Source: Bdellovibrionales bacterium RIFCSPHIGHO2_01_FULL_40_29 (GTDB lineage: Bacteria > Bdellovibrionota > Bdellovibrionia > Bdellovibrionales > Bdellovibrionaceae). Taken from it: DNA of 64,000 nucleotides. The position numbers and the translations under genes are program-made. Position 1 is the stretch's first letter. Each line of letters opens with the position of its first letter. The stretch is taken from the NCBI GenBank assembly GCA_001771815.1, contig MEPU01000013.1, positions 248,001 through 312,000 of the forward strand, in the 5' to 3' direction. Of this stretch, positions 36,013 through 45,103 are shown in pieces. The notes beneath the pieces were generated by a model. The model was not told where the DNA came from. It saw nothing but the letters and a program-made list of their open reading frames with translations, and made no database searches.

Positions 36013-37500
36013 ATGAGAAAAAAATTGTTAGTTTTTTTAGCCATCGCCACTGTGAGTTTTCAAATCACAAGCTGTACATCAAACAAAGCGCAAGATGATA
36101 GCGAAGTTATTGAAAATGCAGATGTTGATAAAATCGAAGCTGAGGACTCCTTTGCTGAAGGAACGGATTCATCACTTCTTGAAGAAGATCCATCAATGCA
36201 AGCCGCCTTGGGTGAAGAATCAACCCCTGGTGCTGAGGGTGTAGATGGAGCTTTGGCAGAATCCACTTCCATTGAAGACTCTGTTGAGCCGGAACTTCCA
36301 ACAGATGTTGCCGCGGCACCAACATTGGACGAATCCAGCTTAAGTGATGTTCCACCGCCCGCGACGGATGAAGTTCCAACAGATCTTGCGGCTTTAGACA
36401 GTAGCTCAGAGCTCCCGCCTCCAATTACAAATGACGTCGTTGCTGAAGCCGAAGCACCTGTTGCTGAACCAGAAATTCCTGTCGCTCAAACTGAGACTCC
36501 GTCATTTGAGAATTCAGACACAAATACGGCGGCTCTCGAACCAGCTCCTGAGAGACCAGCTAAAGTTTCTAAGCCTGCTGATTCTTTGAAAAAAGTTGCG
36601 CTCACAGCTCCCTATCAGGCTAATGGTGGATGGGTGAACACCGTTTACGTTGCTCGACCAGGTGAAACTCTCAAAGAGATTAGCCAAAAAGTTTTTGCAT
36701 CAGACAAAACGAAAGAACTTAAAAAAATTGCTGAAAATAATTACTTAAAATGGCGCTCTGTGCGACCAGGAGACAAGATTTATTATATTTCTCCAAATCG
36801 ACCAGAAGACTCGGCAACAACACTTTTGTATTACGAAGATATGGGAATGGTTCCTGAAACTTACGTTGCAAAAAAAGGTGATAATCTTAAAAAAGTTGCG
36901 AAAGAAATTCTTGGGTATGAAAAAGCTTACGTTGAAATGTGGACTTCGAATCCAGTTGAATCAAAGGGCAAGCTTAACGAGGGCGAAACCTTGCGTTACT
37001 GGAGATCTGCCTCTGGTGTAACTGGTCAAGTTGCAGCAAATACAAACTCTGGAAATGCTCAGTTAATCGATTCAACTCAAGCGCCACAAATGATGCCTCC
37101 TCCCCCAATGCCAGAGGCCCAGAACACGCCACCTCCAGCAGACATGATGCCACCACCACCAGATGATCAGGCCCTTTTACCGCCGCCTCCAGATCAATCG
37201 ATGCCAGCGATGGATCAACCACCGGCAGAGACAGCCTCATTGCCTCCTCCACCTCCGCCACCTCCGATGGAAACAGCTCCTCCTCCATCAATTGATGAAG
37301 TGGCAGCAGCTCCAACAGCACCAATGGAAGATGGTTCCGTTGATGAGGAAGTTGTCGAAGGTCTAGATAATGATACAATGATGTCATTGGGCGCCGTGGG
37401 TGTATTAACAGCGGCATTAGCATTTGCATTGATTCGTCGTAAGAAAAAGAAAGCTGCTGAAATGGCAGCAGCCATGAATGAGACGCACGTTGGATCGTAA
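36013..37500 (+). CDS. LysM lipoprotein with proline-rich stalk and C-terminal membrane helix
   Basis: The 495-residue protein has a lipoprotein signal with lipobox ITSC (Cys21). A long acidic, low-complexity region follows (about 25-195). Two LysM domains lie at about 212-258 (VYVARPGETLKEISQ) and 284-329 (TYVAKKGDNLKKVAK); LysM binds peptidoglycan glycan chains. A proline-rich stretch covers about 355-440 with runs of up to eight prolines. It ends with a hydrophobic helix at about 459-474 followed by RRKKKK. A lipid at one end, peptidoglycan binding in the middle and a membrane helix at the other end suggest an envelope tether. No exact relative is recognised. Confidence 0.85.
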   Translation: MRKKLLVFLAIATVSFQITSCTSNKAQDDSEVIENADVDKIEAEDSFAEGTDSSLLEEDPSMQAALGEESTPGAEGVDGALAESTSIEDSVEPELPTDVAAAPTLDESSLSDVPPPATDEVPTDLAALDSSSELPPPITNDVVAEAEAPVAEPEIPVAQTETPSFENSDTNTAALEPAPERPAKVSKPADSLKKVALTAPYQANGGWVNTVYVARPGETLKEISQKVFASDKTKELKKIAENNYLKWRSVRPGDKIYYISPNRPEDSATTLLYYEDMGMVPETYVAKKGDNLKKVAKEILGYEKAYVEMWTSNPVESKGKLNEGETLRYWRSASGVTGQVAANTNSGNAQLIDSTQAPQMMPPPPMPEAQNTPPPADMMPPPPDDQALLPPPPDQSMPAMDQPPAETASLPPPPPPPPMETAPPPSIDEVAAAPTAPMEDGSVDEEVVEGLDNDTMMSLGAVGVLTAALAFALIRRKKKKAAEMAAAMNETHVGS

Positions 37501-37526
37501 AGATAAGAGAGTGATATTTAAAGCAT

Positions 37527-37558
37527 AAAAAGGGAGCCTTAAGCTCCCTTTTTATTTT
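37527..37558 (+). terminator. Intrinsic terminator after the LysM gene
   Basis: AAAAAGGGAGC (37527-37537) pairs perfectly with GCTCCCTTTTT (37543-37553) around CTTAA, and ATTTT follows. It lies between convergent genes and may serve both directions. Confidence 0.9.
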
Positions 37559-37574
37559 AGACAGCAAGAGTCTT

Positions 37575-37940
37575 TTATGAAACTTTTTTTAAGATGCCAT
37601 CTAAAATTCCACGATGACCCAGGCGTTTCGATTCTACATAATAAATTAAATCATCGACAATTTGCACATCACGATTGTTCAGCGGCATAAACTTTATTCC
37701 AGCTCCGAGGGAGTTTTTCCAAATAATTTGCGCACAGATTTTTCGTTCGCGTGAGCCAACGATAAAAGTGAGATTTACCTTTTCTTCAACTCGCAAGTCG
37801 TGGCTGCTGACCTCTAAAAAAGCACCAGAAAGGCTGATGTTTTTTAAGATGCCAACAATATCTTGTCGAGCATAATTGCGGCGAAATGAAACATCCAAAT
37901 TTAATGGCGTTCGAGGGGCCGGAGCTTTCATAGTATCCAT
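37575..37940 (-). CDS. PilZ-domain protein
   Basis: I start at the ATG at 37940, eight bases after GGAGG; a TTG at 37955 is in frame but overlaps that ribosome site. The product has 121 residues. The PilZ signature is visible as RRNYARQD followed by NISLSGAFLEV, that is RxxxR and (D/N)xSxxG, the two parts that bind cyclic di-GMP. It is a single-domain PilZ protein, which usually works by changing partner proteins in motility or envelope functions. It is convergent with the LysM lipoprotein gene. Confidence 0.87.
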   Translation of the reverse strand: MDTMKAPAPRTPLNLDVSFRRNYARQDIVGILKNISLSGAFLEVSSHDLRVEEKVNLTFIVGSRERKICAQIIWKNSLGAGIKFMPLNNRDVQIVDDLIYYVESKRLGHRGILDGILKKVS

Positions 37941-38043
37941 AGGAATAACCTCCAATTGTCTTTCTTTGGTGTTTTGAAATGTATCGGCTAAGTACCGAGA
38001 AAAGTTAAAGAATTATCATTTTGAGACGTTTTTTTTGGAAATG

Positions 38044-38073
38044 TTGACTTTGGTCTAACTTTCAAGAGATATT
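38044..38073 (+). promoter_or_regulatory. Possible promoter ahead of rho
   Basis: TTGACT (38044-38049) matches the -35 consensus in five of six bases, and GATATT (38068-38073) with an 18-base spacer is a fair -10. The result is a leader of roughly 110 bases before the TTG start of rho. Long leaders are common for rho, which often controls its own transcription. No stem-loop with a T-run was found in the leader by eye. Confidence 0.4.
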
Positions 38074-38190
38074 ATCTAAGTCGCCATCGACAGTTCTCAT
38101 CAAACAAATTCTTAAGGATTTTAGTCACTACACAAAATGAACCCAGTTTCACATTTATAATTCGAAATTGATCTTAATAAGGAGCCCATC

Positions 38191-39984
38191 TTGGCAAAAA
38201 AAGAAGTAATCGTTGAGGCCACAAAAAAAAGACCTCGCAAAACCACGGCATCTGAATCACCGGACATCTCTGAAGCAATCGAGACACCCAAGGCATCAGA
38301 ACCCGCGCCTCAAGTTACCGCACCAGCACCAATCGTGGCAGAAAATATAGCCGAAGCAAAACCCCAACAACCAAATCCAACGCCAGCTCCAAGGGCGATA
38401 CCGCAAGCGCCTCAACAACCGCATCAACCCCAGCAGTCGCAGCAATCTCAAGAGCAACCGCGCCGGGAATTTCGAAAATATGGCGGCAGCGGCGGTGGAG
38501 ACCGAGACCGTCAAAATCATAGTGGTGGCGGGCATCGACAACAAAGTGGCGGTGGTGGACACCGGTATCAAAATAATAATCAACGAGACAATCAACCTCG
38601 ACGTGATTTCCGAGAGCGTTTTGATCGAAATCGCGATGACAATGAACAGCAGCCACAAAGCAATTCACAACATTCACAAAATACGGAACCTGAAATTGAT
38701 TTGGCAGAAATTAATTTAACGGATGAGGAAAAAAGCTGGCTCAATTCAAAAGATCTGAAATCAAAAAATATTCAGGTCTTAACGGATTTGGCTACAAAAT
38801 TAAAAATTGAAAATGCTGCTGGTATGCGCCGCCAAGATATGGTCTTTGAAATTTTAAAACGGGCCGCCAAGCTCGGCGACATTTTTGGCGCGGGTGTTTT
38901 AGAAATTTTACCAGACGGCTACGGATTTTTGCGTTCACCAGATTACAACTACCTTCCAGGACCAGATGATATTTATGTGTCTCCATCGCAGATGCGAAAA
39001 TTTGGTTTACGGACCGGTGATTTTGTTACAGGAACTGTTCGTCCACCAAAAGAAGGCGAGCGGTATTTTGCATTAATCAAAGTGGACTCTTTGAATTATC
39101 AATCTCCAGAATCCAGTAAAGATAAAATTTTATTTGATAACTTAACACCATTATATCCCAATAAAATGCTTCGCTTGGAACACAATCCTGGCGAGATGAC
39201 CACACGAATCGTTGATTTGATGTCACCCCTTGGAAAAGGTCAGCGTGCATTGATTGTTGCCCCGCCACGAACGGGTAAAACAGTCCTTATGCAGAATATT
39301 GCAAATGCGATTTCAACAAACCATCCTGAAGTAAAACTGATTGTGCTTTTAATTGATGAGCGTCCGGAAGAAGTAACAGACATGCAAAGAACCGTTAAGG
39401 GCGAAGTTGTCAGCTCAACATTTGATGAGCCACCAACTCGTCACGTTCAAGTTGCGGAAATGGTTTTAGAAAAAGCCAAGCGCTTGGTTGAGCACAAGCA
39501 TGATGTTGTGATTTTGTTGGATTCTATTACGCGGCTTGCTCGTGCCTACAATACAGTGGTTCCACCATCAGGTAAGATCTTGTCAGGCGGTGTGGATTCA
39601 AACGCACTTCACAAACCAAAACGATTTTTTGGAGCGGCTCGAAATATTGAAGAAGGTGGATCATTAACGATTATTGCCACAGCATTAATTGATACCGGTT
39701 CACGAATGGATGAGGTTATTTTCGAGGAATTCAAAGGAACGGGTAATGCCGAAATTCATTTGGATCGAAAATTAATGGAAAAGCGAATTTTTCCTTGTCT
39801 TGATATTAATAAATCAGGAACTCGAAAAGAGGATCTTTTGATCGACAAAGCGGATTTAAATCGTCTTTGGATTATTCGAAAAGTTTTAGCTCCAATGAAT
39901 GTTGTTGATGCAATGGAATTCTTGATGGATAAAATTGAAAAATCAAAAACAAACAGTGACTTCTTAAAGAGTATGAATGGATAA
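38191..39984 (+). CDS. rho: Transcription termination factor Rho with a long disordered N-terminus
   Basis: The 597-residue protein starts with TTG, six bases after AAGGAG. Residues 1-170 are low complexity, rich in proline, glutamine, glycine, arginine and asparagine. The normal Rho core then follows: N-terminal helix bundle (about 173-225), cold-shock RNA-binding domain ([20 protein letters not shown]), Walker A APPRTGKT near 356-363, and [15 protein letters not shown] with the R-loop and Q-loop regions. The core is a hexameric RNA-dependent ATPase that ends transcription. The usual length is about 420, so about 180 residues are extra. It overlaps the next gene by eight bases. Confidence 0.96.
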   Translation: MAKKEVIVEATKKRPRKTTASESPDISEAIETPKASEPAPQVTAPAPIVAENIAEAKPQQPNPTPAPRAIPQAPQQPHQPQQSQQSQEQPRREFRKYGGSGGGDRDRQNHSGGGHRQQSGGGGHRYQNNNQRDNQPRRDFRERFDRNRDDNEQQPQSNSQHSQNTEPEIDLAEINLTDEEKSWLNSKDLKSKNIQVLTDLATKLKIENAAGMRRQDMVFEILKRAAKLGDIFGAGVLEILPDGYGFLRSPDYNYLPGPDDIYVSPSQMRKFGLRTGDFVTGTVRPPKEGERYFALIKVDSLNYQSPESSKDKILFDNLTPLYPNKMLRLEHNPGEMTTRIVDLMSPLGKGQRALIVAPPRTGKTVLMQNIANAISTNHPEVKLIVLLIDERPEEVTDMQRTVKGEVVSSTFDEPPTRHVQVAEMVLEKAKRLVEHKHDVVILLDSITRLARAYNTVVPPSGKILSGGVDSNALHKPKRFFGAARNIEEGGSLTIIATALIDTGSRMDEVIFEEFKGTGNAEIHLDRKLMEKRIFPCLDINKSGTRKEDLLIDKADLNRLWIIRKVLAPMNVVDAMEFLMDKIEKSKTNSDFLKSMNG

Positions 39985-40849
39985 GCAACAACAACCACAG
40001 CAATCTAGGAAAAAAAACATAATTTTCGCGATCGCGGCGGTCGTGGCAGTTATTGTTGTTGGATTGATTGCTTATCCGATACTTAGCAAAATTAAAAATG
40101 AGCAAGCTTTAGGAGACGGAGCATCTCAGGATCAATTTCAGACGACACCTGAGCTTTCGTCAGCTCTGCAGGCGGAGTGTCAGCAATCGGCATTAAAAAT
40201 TTCAAAAATGTCAGATATTGATGAGCTTGAAAATGAATACCGGGCCTTTGCAGAAAGTTGTCGCGAAGTTTACTTTGCTATTGATGGAGAATCGTCCTTC
40301 CGAAAAGAAGGTATGTATGGGGATTTGGTTGTTGATATTGCTCATGCGATTGCAAAATCGGACAAACAAAAAGCTTTGGAACTTTTTAAGTTTGCAAAAT
40401 CGCTGCAGCCTTGGGAGTTTTATCTTGGGCCTGTGAGTTGCGACTCTCATCACGTGATTGACGCCTATGTTGAATCACTGGAGCTGCCGACGGAAAGACA
40501 GTGCATCAAGATTTCTGAATACAAAGAAAAATTATCAACACCACTTGTAAATAAACGTTATGATGTCTTGAAGGCCCTTGTCTCCAGCGAAGAAGTTGTT
40601 TGGATGGGTCAGCCTGAGTCTGATGTGGGTTGTCCGGAAAAAATATCTGAAGTTATTCAGGTTATGCAAAAATTAACTCCGGGTCCTATTACTATAGAAG
40701 AACCTCCACAAGAGGGCGGCGAAATAACCGATCTTATTTTGGCGATTAAAAGCAATGGTGAGGACAGGGTTGCGTTGATTTTACGACCGGTTAACGACTG
40801 TTTACAGTTGCGCTCGCTATTGGTTTCAAACTTGGAAGTCAGCGAATAG
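39977..40849 (+). CDS. Unknown protein with N-terminal membrane anchor, overlapping rho
   Basis: The 290-residue protein starts inside the last codons of rho. A polar, glutamine-rich head is followed by a membrane helix at about residues 14-36. The remainder is a mixed domain that should lie in the periplasm, with six or so cysteines (for example ECQQS, ESCRE, VSCDS), probably in disulfides. It has no recognised family. The strict coupling to rho may only reflect position. The gap 40850-41027 holds no gene I can support. Confidence 0.75.
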   Translation: MDKQQQPQQSRKKNIIFAIAAVVAVIVVGLIAYPILSKIKNEQALGDGASQDQFQTTPELSSALQAECQQSALKISKMSDIDELENEYRAFAESCREVYFAIDGESSFRKEGMYGDLVVDIAHAIAKSDKQKALELFKFAKSLQPWEFYLGPVSCDSHHVIDAYVESLELPTERQCIKISEYKEKLSTPLVNKRYDVLKALVSSEEVVWMGQPESDVGCPEKISEVIQVMQKLTPGPITIEEPPQEGGEITDLILAIKSNGEDRVALILRPVNDCLQLRSLLVSNLEVSE

Positions 40850-41027
40850 TCCGTTTTCTTGACCAAGACCACACAGAGTTGATGTTGAAATCCCGCAACT
40901 GATTGAAATTATTGCAGTAATGTTAAAACATGCACATAAATACTTCCTGAGCTTTGCTTTTTCCTTGAGCCAAAGCCAGAGTTTATGCTATCACCGTAGT
41001 CTTTGAAATCAAAAAAAGGAACCGATT

Positions 41028-41282
41028 ATGAAGCCGAATTTGCACCCCAAAATTAAAACAGTCGTATTTAAAGACATGTCATGTGATTTCCAATTTTTAG
41101 GAACAACAACTTTAGATTCAAAAGAAATGGTTAAATGGGAAGACGGAAAAGAATATCCACTTATCAAAGTTGAGATTTCTTCTGCATCTCATCCATTTTA
41201 CACAGGCAAGCAGCGTATTATGGATACTGAAGGTCGTATTGATCGTTTCAAAAAACGTTATTCAAAGCCTGCGGCAAAGTAA
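41028..41282 (+). CDS. rpmE: 50S ribosomal protein L31, type B
   Basis: The 84-residue protein begins [19 protein letters not shown] and ends with [11 protein letters not shown], the L31 signature. It lacks the CxxC zinc-binding cysteines of type A; only one cysteine occurs. It is therefore the zinc-independent (type B, C-minus) form, which in some bacteria replaces the zinc form when zinc is scarce. Whether a second L31 exists cannot be seen here. A strong terminator follows. Confidence 0.95.
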   Translation: MKPNLHPKIKTVVFKDMSCDFQFLGTTTLDSKEMVKWEDGKEYPLIKVEISSASHPFYTGKQRIMDTEGRIDRFKKRYSKPAAK

Positions 41283-41325
41283 CTTTCATTTTCTAACGCT
41301 CTTCCTCGGCGAAGAGCTTCTATTC

Positions 41326-41357
41326 AAAGCGGCCATCAAAAGCCGCTTTTGTTTTTT
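41326..41357 (+). terminator. Intrinsic terminator after rpmE
   Basis: AAAGCGGC (41326-41333) pairs with GCCGCTTT (41342-41349) around an eight-base loop and is followed by TGTTTTTT. A second small hairpin, GCTCTTC with GAAGAGC at 41299-41317, lies just upstream. Confidence 0.85.
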
Positions 41358-41396
41358 CAACACATCGAATGTTTTTTAGATTTAAGGATAGAAGAT

Positions 41397-42470
41397 ATGT
41401 TTTCGAAGTTAGATCAAGTCGAGTCACGGTATGAAGAAGTCAATATGTCGCTTCAGCGGCCGGATGTTGCTTCAGATCAAAAACAGTATCGCTCGCTCAT
41501 GAAGGAGCTTTCTGACTTAGAAAAAATTGTTTTGCTCTATCGAGATTTTAAAAAGAAAAGTGAAAACTTAAAATCAAGTAAACTTTTGCTGACATCAGAG
41601 TCTGATGCTGACATGAAAGAAATGATTCGCGAAGAAATTCGAGAACTAGAAGCAGAATTGCCTGGCATCGAGGAACAACTCAAAATTGCATTGATTCCAA
41701 AAGATCCAAATGATGATAAAAATATTCTTTTAGAAATCCGCGCCGGAGCGGGAGGAGATGAGGCATCTCTTTTTGCTGACGAATTATTTCGAGCCTATGC
41801 AAGCTATGCGTCCACTCAGGGCTGGAAAGCTGAATTGATGTCTTATACAGACGGTAATGTAGGTGGCGCAAAGGAAGTTATTGCGATGATTTCCGGTGAG
41901 TCTGTGTATTCAAAAATGAAATACGAATCTGGTGTTCACCGCGTTCAGCGAGTACCAAAAACCGAAGCCGCAGGTCGTATTCACACATCCACAATTACGG
42001 TGGCCATTATCCCAGAAGCTGAAGTAAACGATGTTAAAATTGATATGAAAGATATCAAAATTGATGTGATGCGCGCCAGTGGAGCTGGCGGTCAATCTGT
42101 TAATCGGACCGAGTCAGCTGTTCGATTGCACCACATACCAACGGGTATTTTGGTGCATTGCCAAGAGGGTAAATCTCAGCACTCAAACAAAGAGCGTGCT
42201 TTTCAGATTCTACAAATGAAATTGCAGCGCCTTGAAGATGATAAAGTTTTAAAAGAGGCTTCCGATGCGCGACTTGATCAAATCGGAACTGGTGATCGGT
42301 CCGAGCGAATTCGAACATATAATTTTCCGCAAACGCGAATTACGGATCATCGTATTGGATTGACTATCCATCAGTTAGATCAAGTGATGAGTGGTCAATT
42401 AGAGTATCTAGTTGATCCGTTAATTGCTCACTTCCAGGCGGAAGCATTAAAAAAGCAAACGTCAAATTAA
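41397..42470 (+). CDS. prfA: Peptide chain release factor 1
   Basis: The start at 41397 lies eight bases after AAGGA; a longer frame from 41349 runs through the upstream terminator. The 357-residue protein has the GGQ motif in [18 protein letters not shown], which triggers peptide release. The stop-codon-reading PxT tripeptide appears as PKT in [13 protein letters not shown], where Escherichia coli has PAT. It should recognise UAA and UAG. It is followed by prmC, whose product methylates the GGQ glutamine, the classic pairing. Confidence 0.97.
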   Translation: MFSKLDQVESRYEEVNMSLQRPDVASDQKQYRSLMKELSDLEKIVLLYRDFKKKSENLKSSKLLLTSESDADMKEMIREEIRELEAELPGIEEQLKIALIPKDPNDDKNILLEIRAGAGGDEASLFADELFRAYASYASTQGWKAELMSYTDGNVGGAKEVIAMISGESVYSKMKYESGVHRVQRVPKTEAAGRIHTSTITVAIIPEAEVNDVKIDMKDIKIDVMRASGAGGQSVNRTESAVRLHHIPTGILVHCQEGKSQHSNKERAFQILQMKLQRLEDDKVLKEASDARLDQIGTGDRSERIRTYNFPQTRITDHRIGLTIHQLDQVMSGQLEYLVDPLIAHFQAEALKKQTSN

Positions 42471-42482
42471 GTTGTTTAAAAA

Positions 42483-43337
42483 ATGAAACTCAAAGAAGTT
42501 CTTGATAAATCGATTCAATTTTTTAAAGACAAAAAACTAGAAACTCCAAGGCTTGATGCCGAGATGTTGTTAGCTCATGCGCTTAAATTAGAGCGTCTTC
42601 AGCTTTATATGAAGTATGAAGCTCCGCTGAGTGATGCTGAAGTTTCCTTATGTCGGGAAGTTGTTCGACGGCGCAGTCAGGGCGAGCCTGTGGCTTATAT
42701 TACTGGCGAGCGTGGCTTTTATGGATTGGTTTTTAAAGTGGGCCCGGGCGTTTTAATCCCGCGACCAGAAACAGAACACTTGGTTGAGTTGGCTTTGGAT
42801 TTTATTAAAACCCGTCAGGTTGAAAATCCCAAAATTTTAGATCTTGGAGCCGGAACTGGATGTATTGGCTTTTCAATTTTAAAAAACTCACCTCAAGCAA
42901 CACTGGTGAGTATCGAAAAATCTGATGCGACCTTTGAATACCTTAAGAGCAACTGTCAACTTTTGGGTCTCGAAGAGCGGTCTCGTTTAATTCATGCGGA
43001 CATCGACCAGATTAAGTCAGAGGAACTTGGTCAATTTGATATTATTGTTTCCAACCCGCCGTACATTGCAAATGACGACCCGGCGGTGGAGTCTATGGTA
43101 AAATGCTTCGAACCTCATGAGGCTCTTTTTGCAGAATCAAATGGTCTTGGACTTTTGCAGTCATGGTCAAAAAGGTTTGTCCCAAATTTAAAACCGTTCG
43201 GATTTATGGGTTTTGAAATGGGATATCAACAAGGATTGGAAATGAAGACTCATTTTGAAAAATTAGAAATTTTTAATAAAGTCGATATTATTAAAGACTT
43301 ATCAGGACTTGATCGAATCATTAAAGGTGTTCGATAA
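42483..43337 (+). CDS. prmC: Release factor glutamine methyltransferase
   Basis: The 284-residue protein methylates the glutamine of GGQ in the release factors using S-adenosylmethionine. The catalytic NPPY lies in IIVSNPPYIAND, the SAM-binding loop in ILDLGAGTGCIGFS, and the N-terminal helical domain contains PRLDAEMLLAHAL. GVLIPRPETEHLVELAL is also family-typical. It follows prfA by 12 bases and precedes murA. Confidence 0.95.
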   Translation: MKLKEVLDKSIQFFKDKKLETPRLDAEMLLAHALKLERLQLYMKYEAPLSDAEVSLCREVVRRRSQGEPVAYITGERGFYGLVFKVGPGVLIPRPETEHLVELALDFIKTRQVENPKILDLGAGTGCIGFSILKNSPQATLVSIEKSDATFEYLKSNCQLLGLEERSRLIHADIDQIKSEELGQFDIIVSNPPYIANDDPAVESMVKCFEPHEALFAESNGLGLLQSWSKRFVPNLKPFGFMGFEMGYQQGLEMKTHFEKLEIFNKVDIIKDLSGLDRIIKGVR

Positions 43338-43373
43338 TTAAAGGCGATCAATATTTTAGAAAGGCCAACGTCT

Positions 43374-44627
43374 ATGGATAGAATGCTCATTCAAAGTGGC
43401 ACACAGCTAAATGGTACCGTAGCAACCAGCGGAGCTAAAAACGCGGCATTACCTATTTTGTTTTCAACACTTCTTGCAGAAGGTGAACACACGTTTACAA
43501 ACGTTCCGATGCTTAAAGATATTGAGTCCACGGCCGACTTGCTAGCAAGCTTGGGTTGTACTACTCAGCGCGATGGTCATACGTTTTCAGTTCATGTGGA
43601 AAAATTAAAATCTGTTGAAGCCAGCTATGAATTAGTTCGAAAAATGCGAGCCAGTATTCTTTGTTTGGGACCTATTTTAGCCAAATACGGTGAAGCTATT
43701 GTTTCGTTGCCTGGTGGATGCGCTATTGGAACTCGTCCTATTGATCTTCATCTTGATGCGATGAAAGCGCTTGGTGCAACAATAGAATTAAAAGAGGGGT
43801 ATGTTTTAGCCAAGGCCAAAAAACTAAAAGGTGCGACAATTCTATTTGAAAAAACAACTGTGGGCGGAACAGAAAATTTAATGATGGCTGCAACCTTGGC
43901 TGAAGGCACAACAATTATTGAAAATGCTGCGAAAGAACCAGAGATTGTAAATCTTGGGAATTATTTAAATAAAATGGGAGCCAAAGTTTCCGGGCACGGA
44001 ACCGGTGTCATGCGAATTGAAGGTGTGGAAAAGTTAACTGCTGCAAGCCATGAAATTATGGCTGATCGTATCGAGGCTGGAACTTTATTGATTGCCGGAG
44101 CAATCACCGGTGGTGATGTGACTGTGACTCACTGTCGTCCTCAAGATTTAGAGGCACTTATTAATAAACTCAAAGAGTGTGGGTTTAAAATCGACACGAC
44201 CGCAAATAGTATGCGTGTTCATCCATTGGAAAAATGGAATGCTACAGATATTTCTACAGCTCCCCACCCCTTGTTTCCTACAGATCTACAGGCGCAGTTT
44301 ATGGCGTTGATGACTGTTGCAAATGGGACCAGCATTATTGCCGAGACTGTTTTCGAAAATCGTTTTATGCATGTGACAGAATTGATGCGACTAGGGGCAG
44401 ACATCACTCCGAAAACTCAAGTCGCTGTTGTCCGTGGAAAACCTGGTGGATTAACGGCAGCACCCGTGATGGCAACAGATCTCCGAGCCAGCGCATCGCT
44501 TGTACTTGCGGGATTGGTTGCAAAAGGCGAAACATTAGTAAATCGCATTTATCATTTAGATCGTGGATATGAAAACTTAGAAGGTAAATTGACTCAGCTG
44601 GGAGCTAAAGTTCGTCGAGTAGAATAA
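43374..44627 (+). CDS. murA: UDP-N-acetylglucosamine 1-carboxyvinyltransferase
   Basis: The 417-residue enzyme catalyses the first committed step of peptidoglycan synthesis, adding enolpyruvate to UDP-GlcNAc. It has SGAKNAALPILFSTLLA at the N-terminus and Cys116 in LPGGCAIGTRPIDLH, the residue attacked by fosfomycin in sensitive bacteria. RASASLVLAGLVAKG near the C-terminus is also typical. Length is normal (about 418). It follows prmC by 36 bases. An inverted repeat lies 20 bases past its stop. Confidence 0.97.
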   Translation: MDRMLIQSGTQLNGTVATSGAKNAALPILFSTLLAEGEHTFTNVPMLKDIESTADLLASLGCTTQRDGHTFSVHVEKLKSVEASYELVRKMRASILCLGPILAKYGEAIVSLPGGCAIGTRPIDLHLDAMKALGATIELKEGYVLAKAKKLKGATILFEKTTVGGTENLMMAATLAEGTTIIENAAKEPEIVNLGNYLNKMGAKVSGHGTGVMRIEGVEKLTAASHEIMADRIEAGTLLIAGAITGGDVTVTHCRPQDLEALINKLKECGFKIDTTANSMRVHPLEKWNATDISTAPHPLFPTDLQAQFMALMTVANGTSIIAETVFENRFMHVTELMRLGADITPKTQVAVVRGKPGGLTAAPVMATDLRASASLVLAGLVAKGETLVNRIYHLDRGYENLEGKLTQLGAKVRRVE

Positions 44628-44646
44628 GCTTAAGTATTAAACTTGA

Positions 44647-44677
44647 GCCTCAGCCAAGGAGGGGCCAAGGCTGAGGC
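44647..44677. terminator. Hairpin between murA and the small exported peptide gene
   Basis: GCCTCAGCC (44647-44655) pairs perfectly with GGCTGAGGC (44669-44677), loop of 13 bases. Neither side has a proper T-run, so termination strength is uncertain. It lies where two convergent genes need an end. Confidence 0.55.
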
Positions 44678-44695
44678 ACTAAAACGGAGAGTTGG

Positions 44696-44905
44696 TTACC
44701 CAACAAAGTTTTCTGAAAACTTCACCTGGTGAAGACTCTCGAAGTTAGAGTCTGGGAGGGGATCCTGGACATCTAACAAATGAGACTCTGTCACCGGATG
44801 ATTAAAAATCATCAAAGCAGGATTCGAATCTAGGCTAAGGGCTTGTGCTTTTGCGGAAAAAACTAAAACTAAAATAATATACGAAGCAATCAACCACTTA
44901 ATCAT
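44696..44905 (-). CDS. Small exported peptide of unknown function
   Basis: The 69-residue product starts six bases after AGAGG and has a clean signal peptide (residues 1-22, cleavage near AQA-LSL). That leaves a mature peptide of about 47 residues, mildly acidic and without cysteines. No relative is recognised. It is divergent from the large TPR protein gene across about 200 bases, which carry an operator-like repeat, so the two genes may share control. Confidence 0.65.
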   Translation of the reverse strand: MIKWLIASYIILVLVFSAKAQALSLDSNPALMIFNHPVTESHLLDVQDPLPDSNFESLHQVKFSENFVG

Positions 44906-44990
44906 GTGAACCTCTAGAGCAACAGCCGTGCCAAAAAAATAAAGCTTAATAAGAAAACAAAAGTGGTTTTAGATAGTTACAAGTACAGCT

Positions 44991-45021
44991 CGGTTCCACA
45001 TTGGAACCGCGGGTGGTTCCA
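44991..45021. promoter_or_regulatory. Operator-like inverted repeat with an extra half-site
   Basis: CGGTTCCA (44991-44998) and TGGAACCG (45002-45009) form a perfect eight-base inverted repeat with a three-base spacer. A third copy of the half-site, GGTTCCA, lies at 45015-45021. The group sits about midway between two divergent genes. It looks like a binding site for a dimeric regulator; the regulator is unknown. Confidence 0.55.
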
Positions 45022-45103
45022 AGCGTGGACTTTAGTCATGAGTTGGACCCACTTGTTTCTATACACTGCCATAGTGAAACAGATCTTTTATACTAACGAT
45101 TGA

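Noticed and set aside
37386-37497. Cell-wall sorting signal (LPXTG type) at the end of the LysM lipoprotein
   Set aside because: The helix plus basic tail resembles one, but no LPXTG or related motif precedes it and the protein has a Gram-negative lipoprotein signal.
36974-37567. Minus-strand frame of 197 codons opposite the proline-rich part of the LysM gene
   Set aside because: Repetitive CCA/CCT codons leave the opposite strand open by chance; the frame also runs across the terminator.
38296-38677. Two overlapping minus-strand frames opposite the Rho N-terminal extension
   Set aside because: Low-complexity codon use on the plus strand creates open frames on the other; neither has a start site or recognisable protein.
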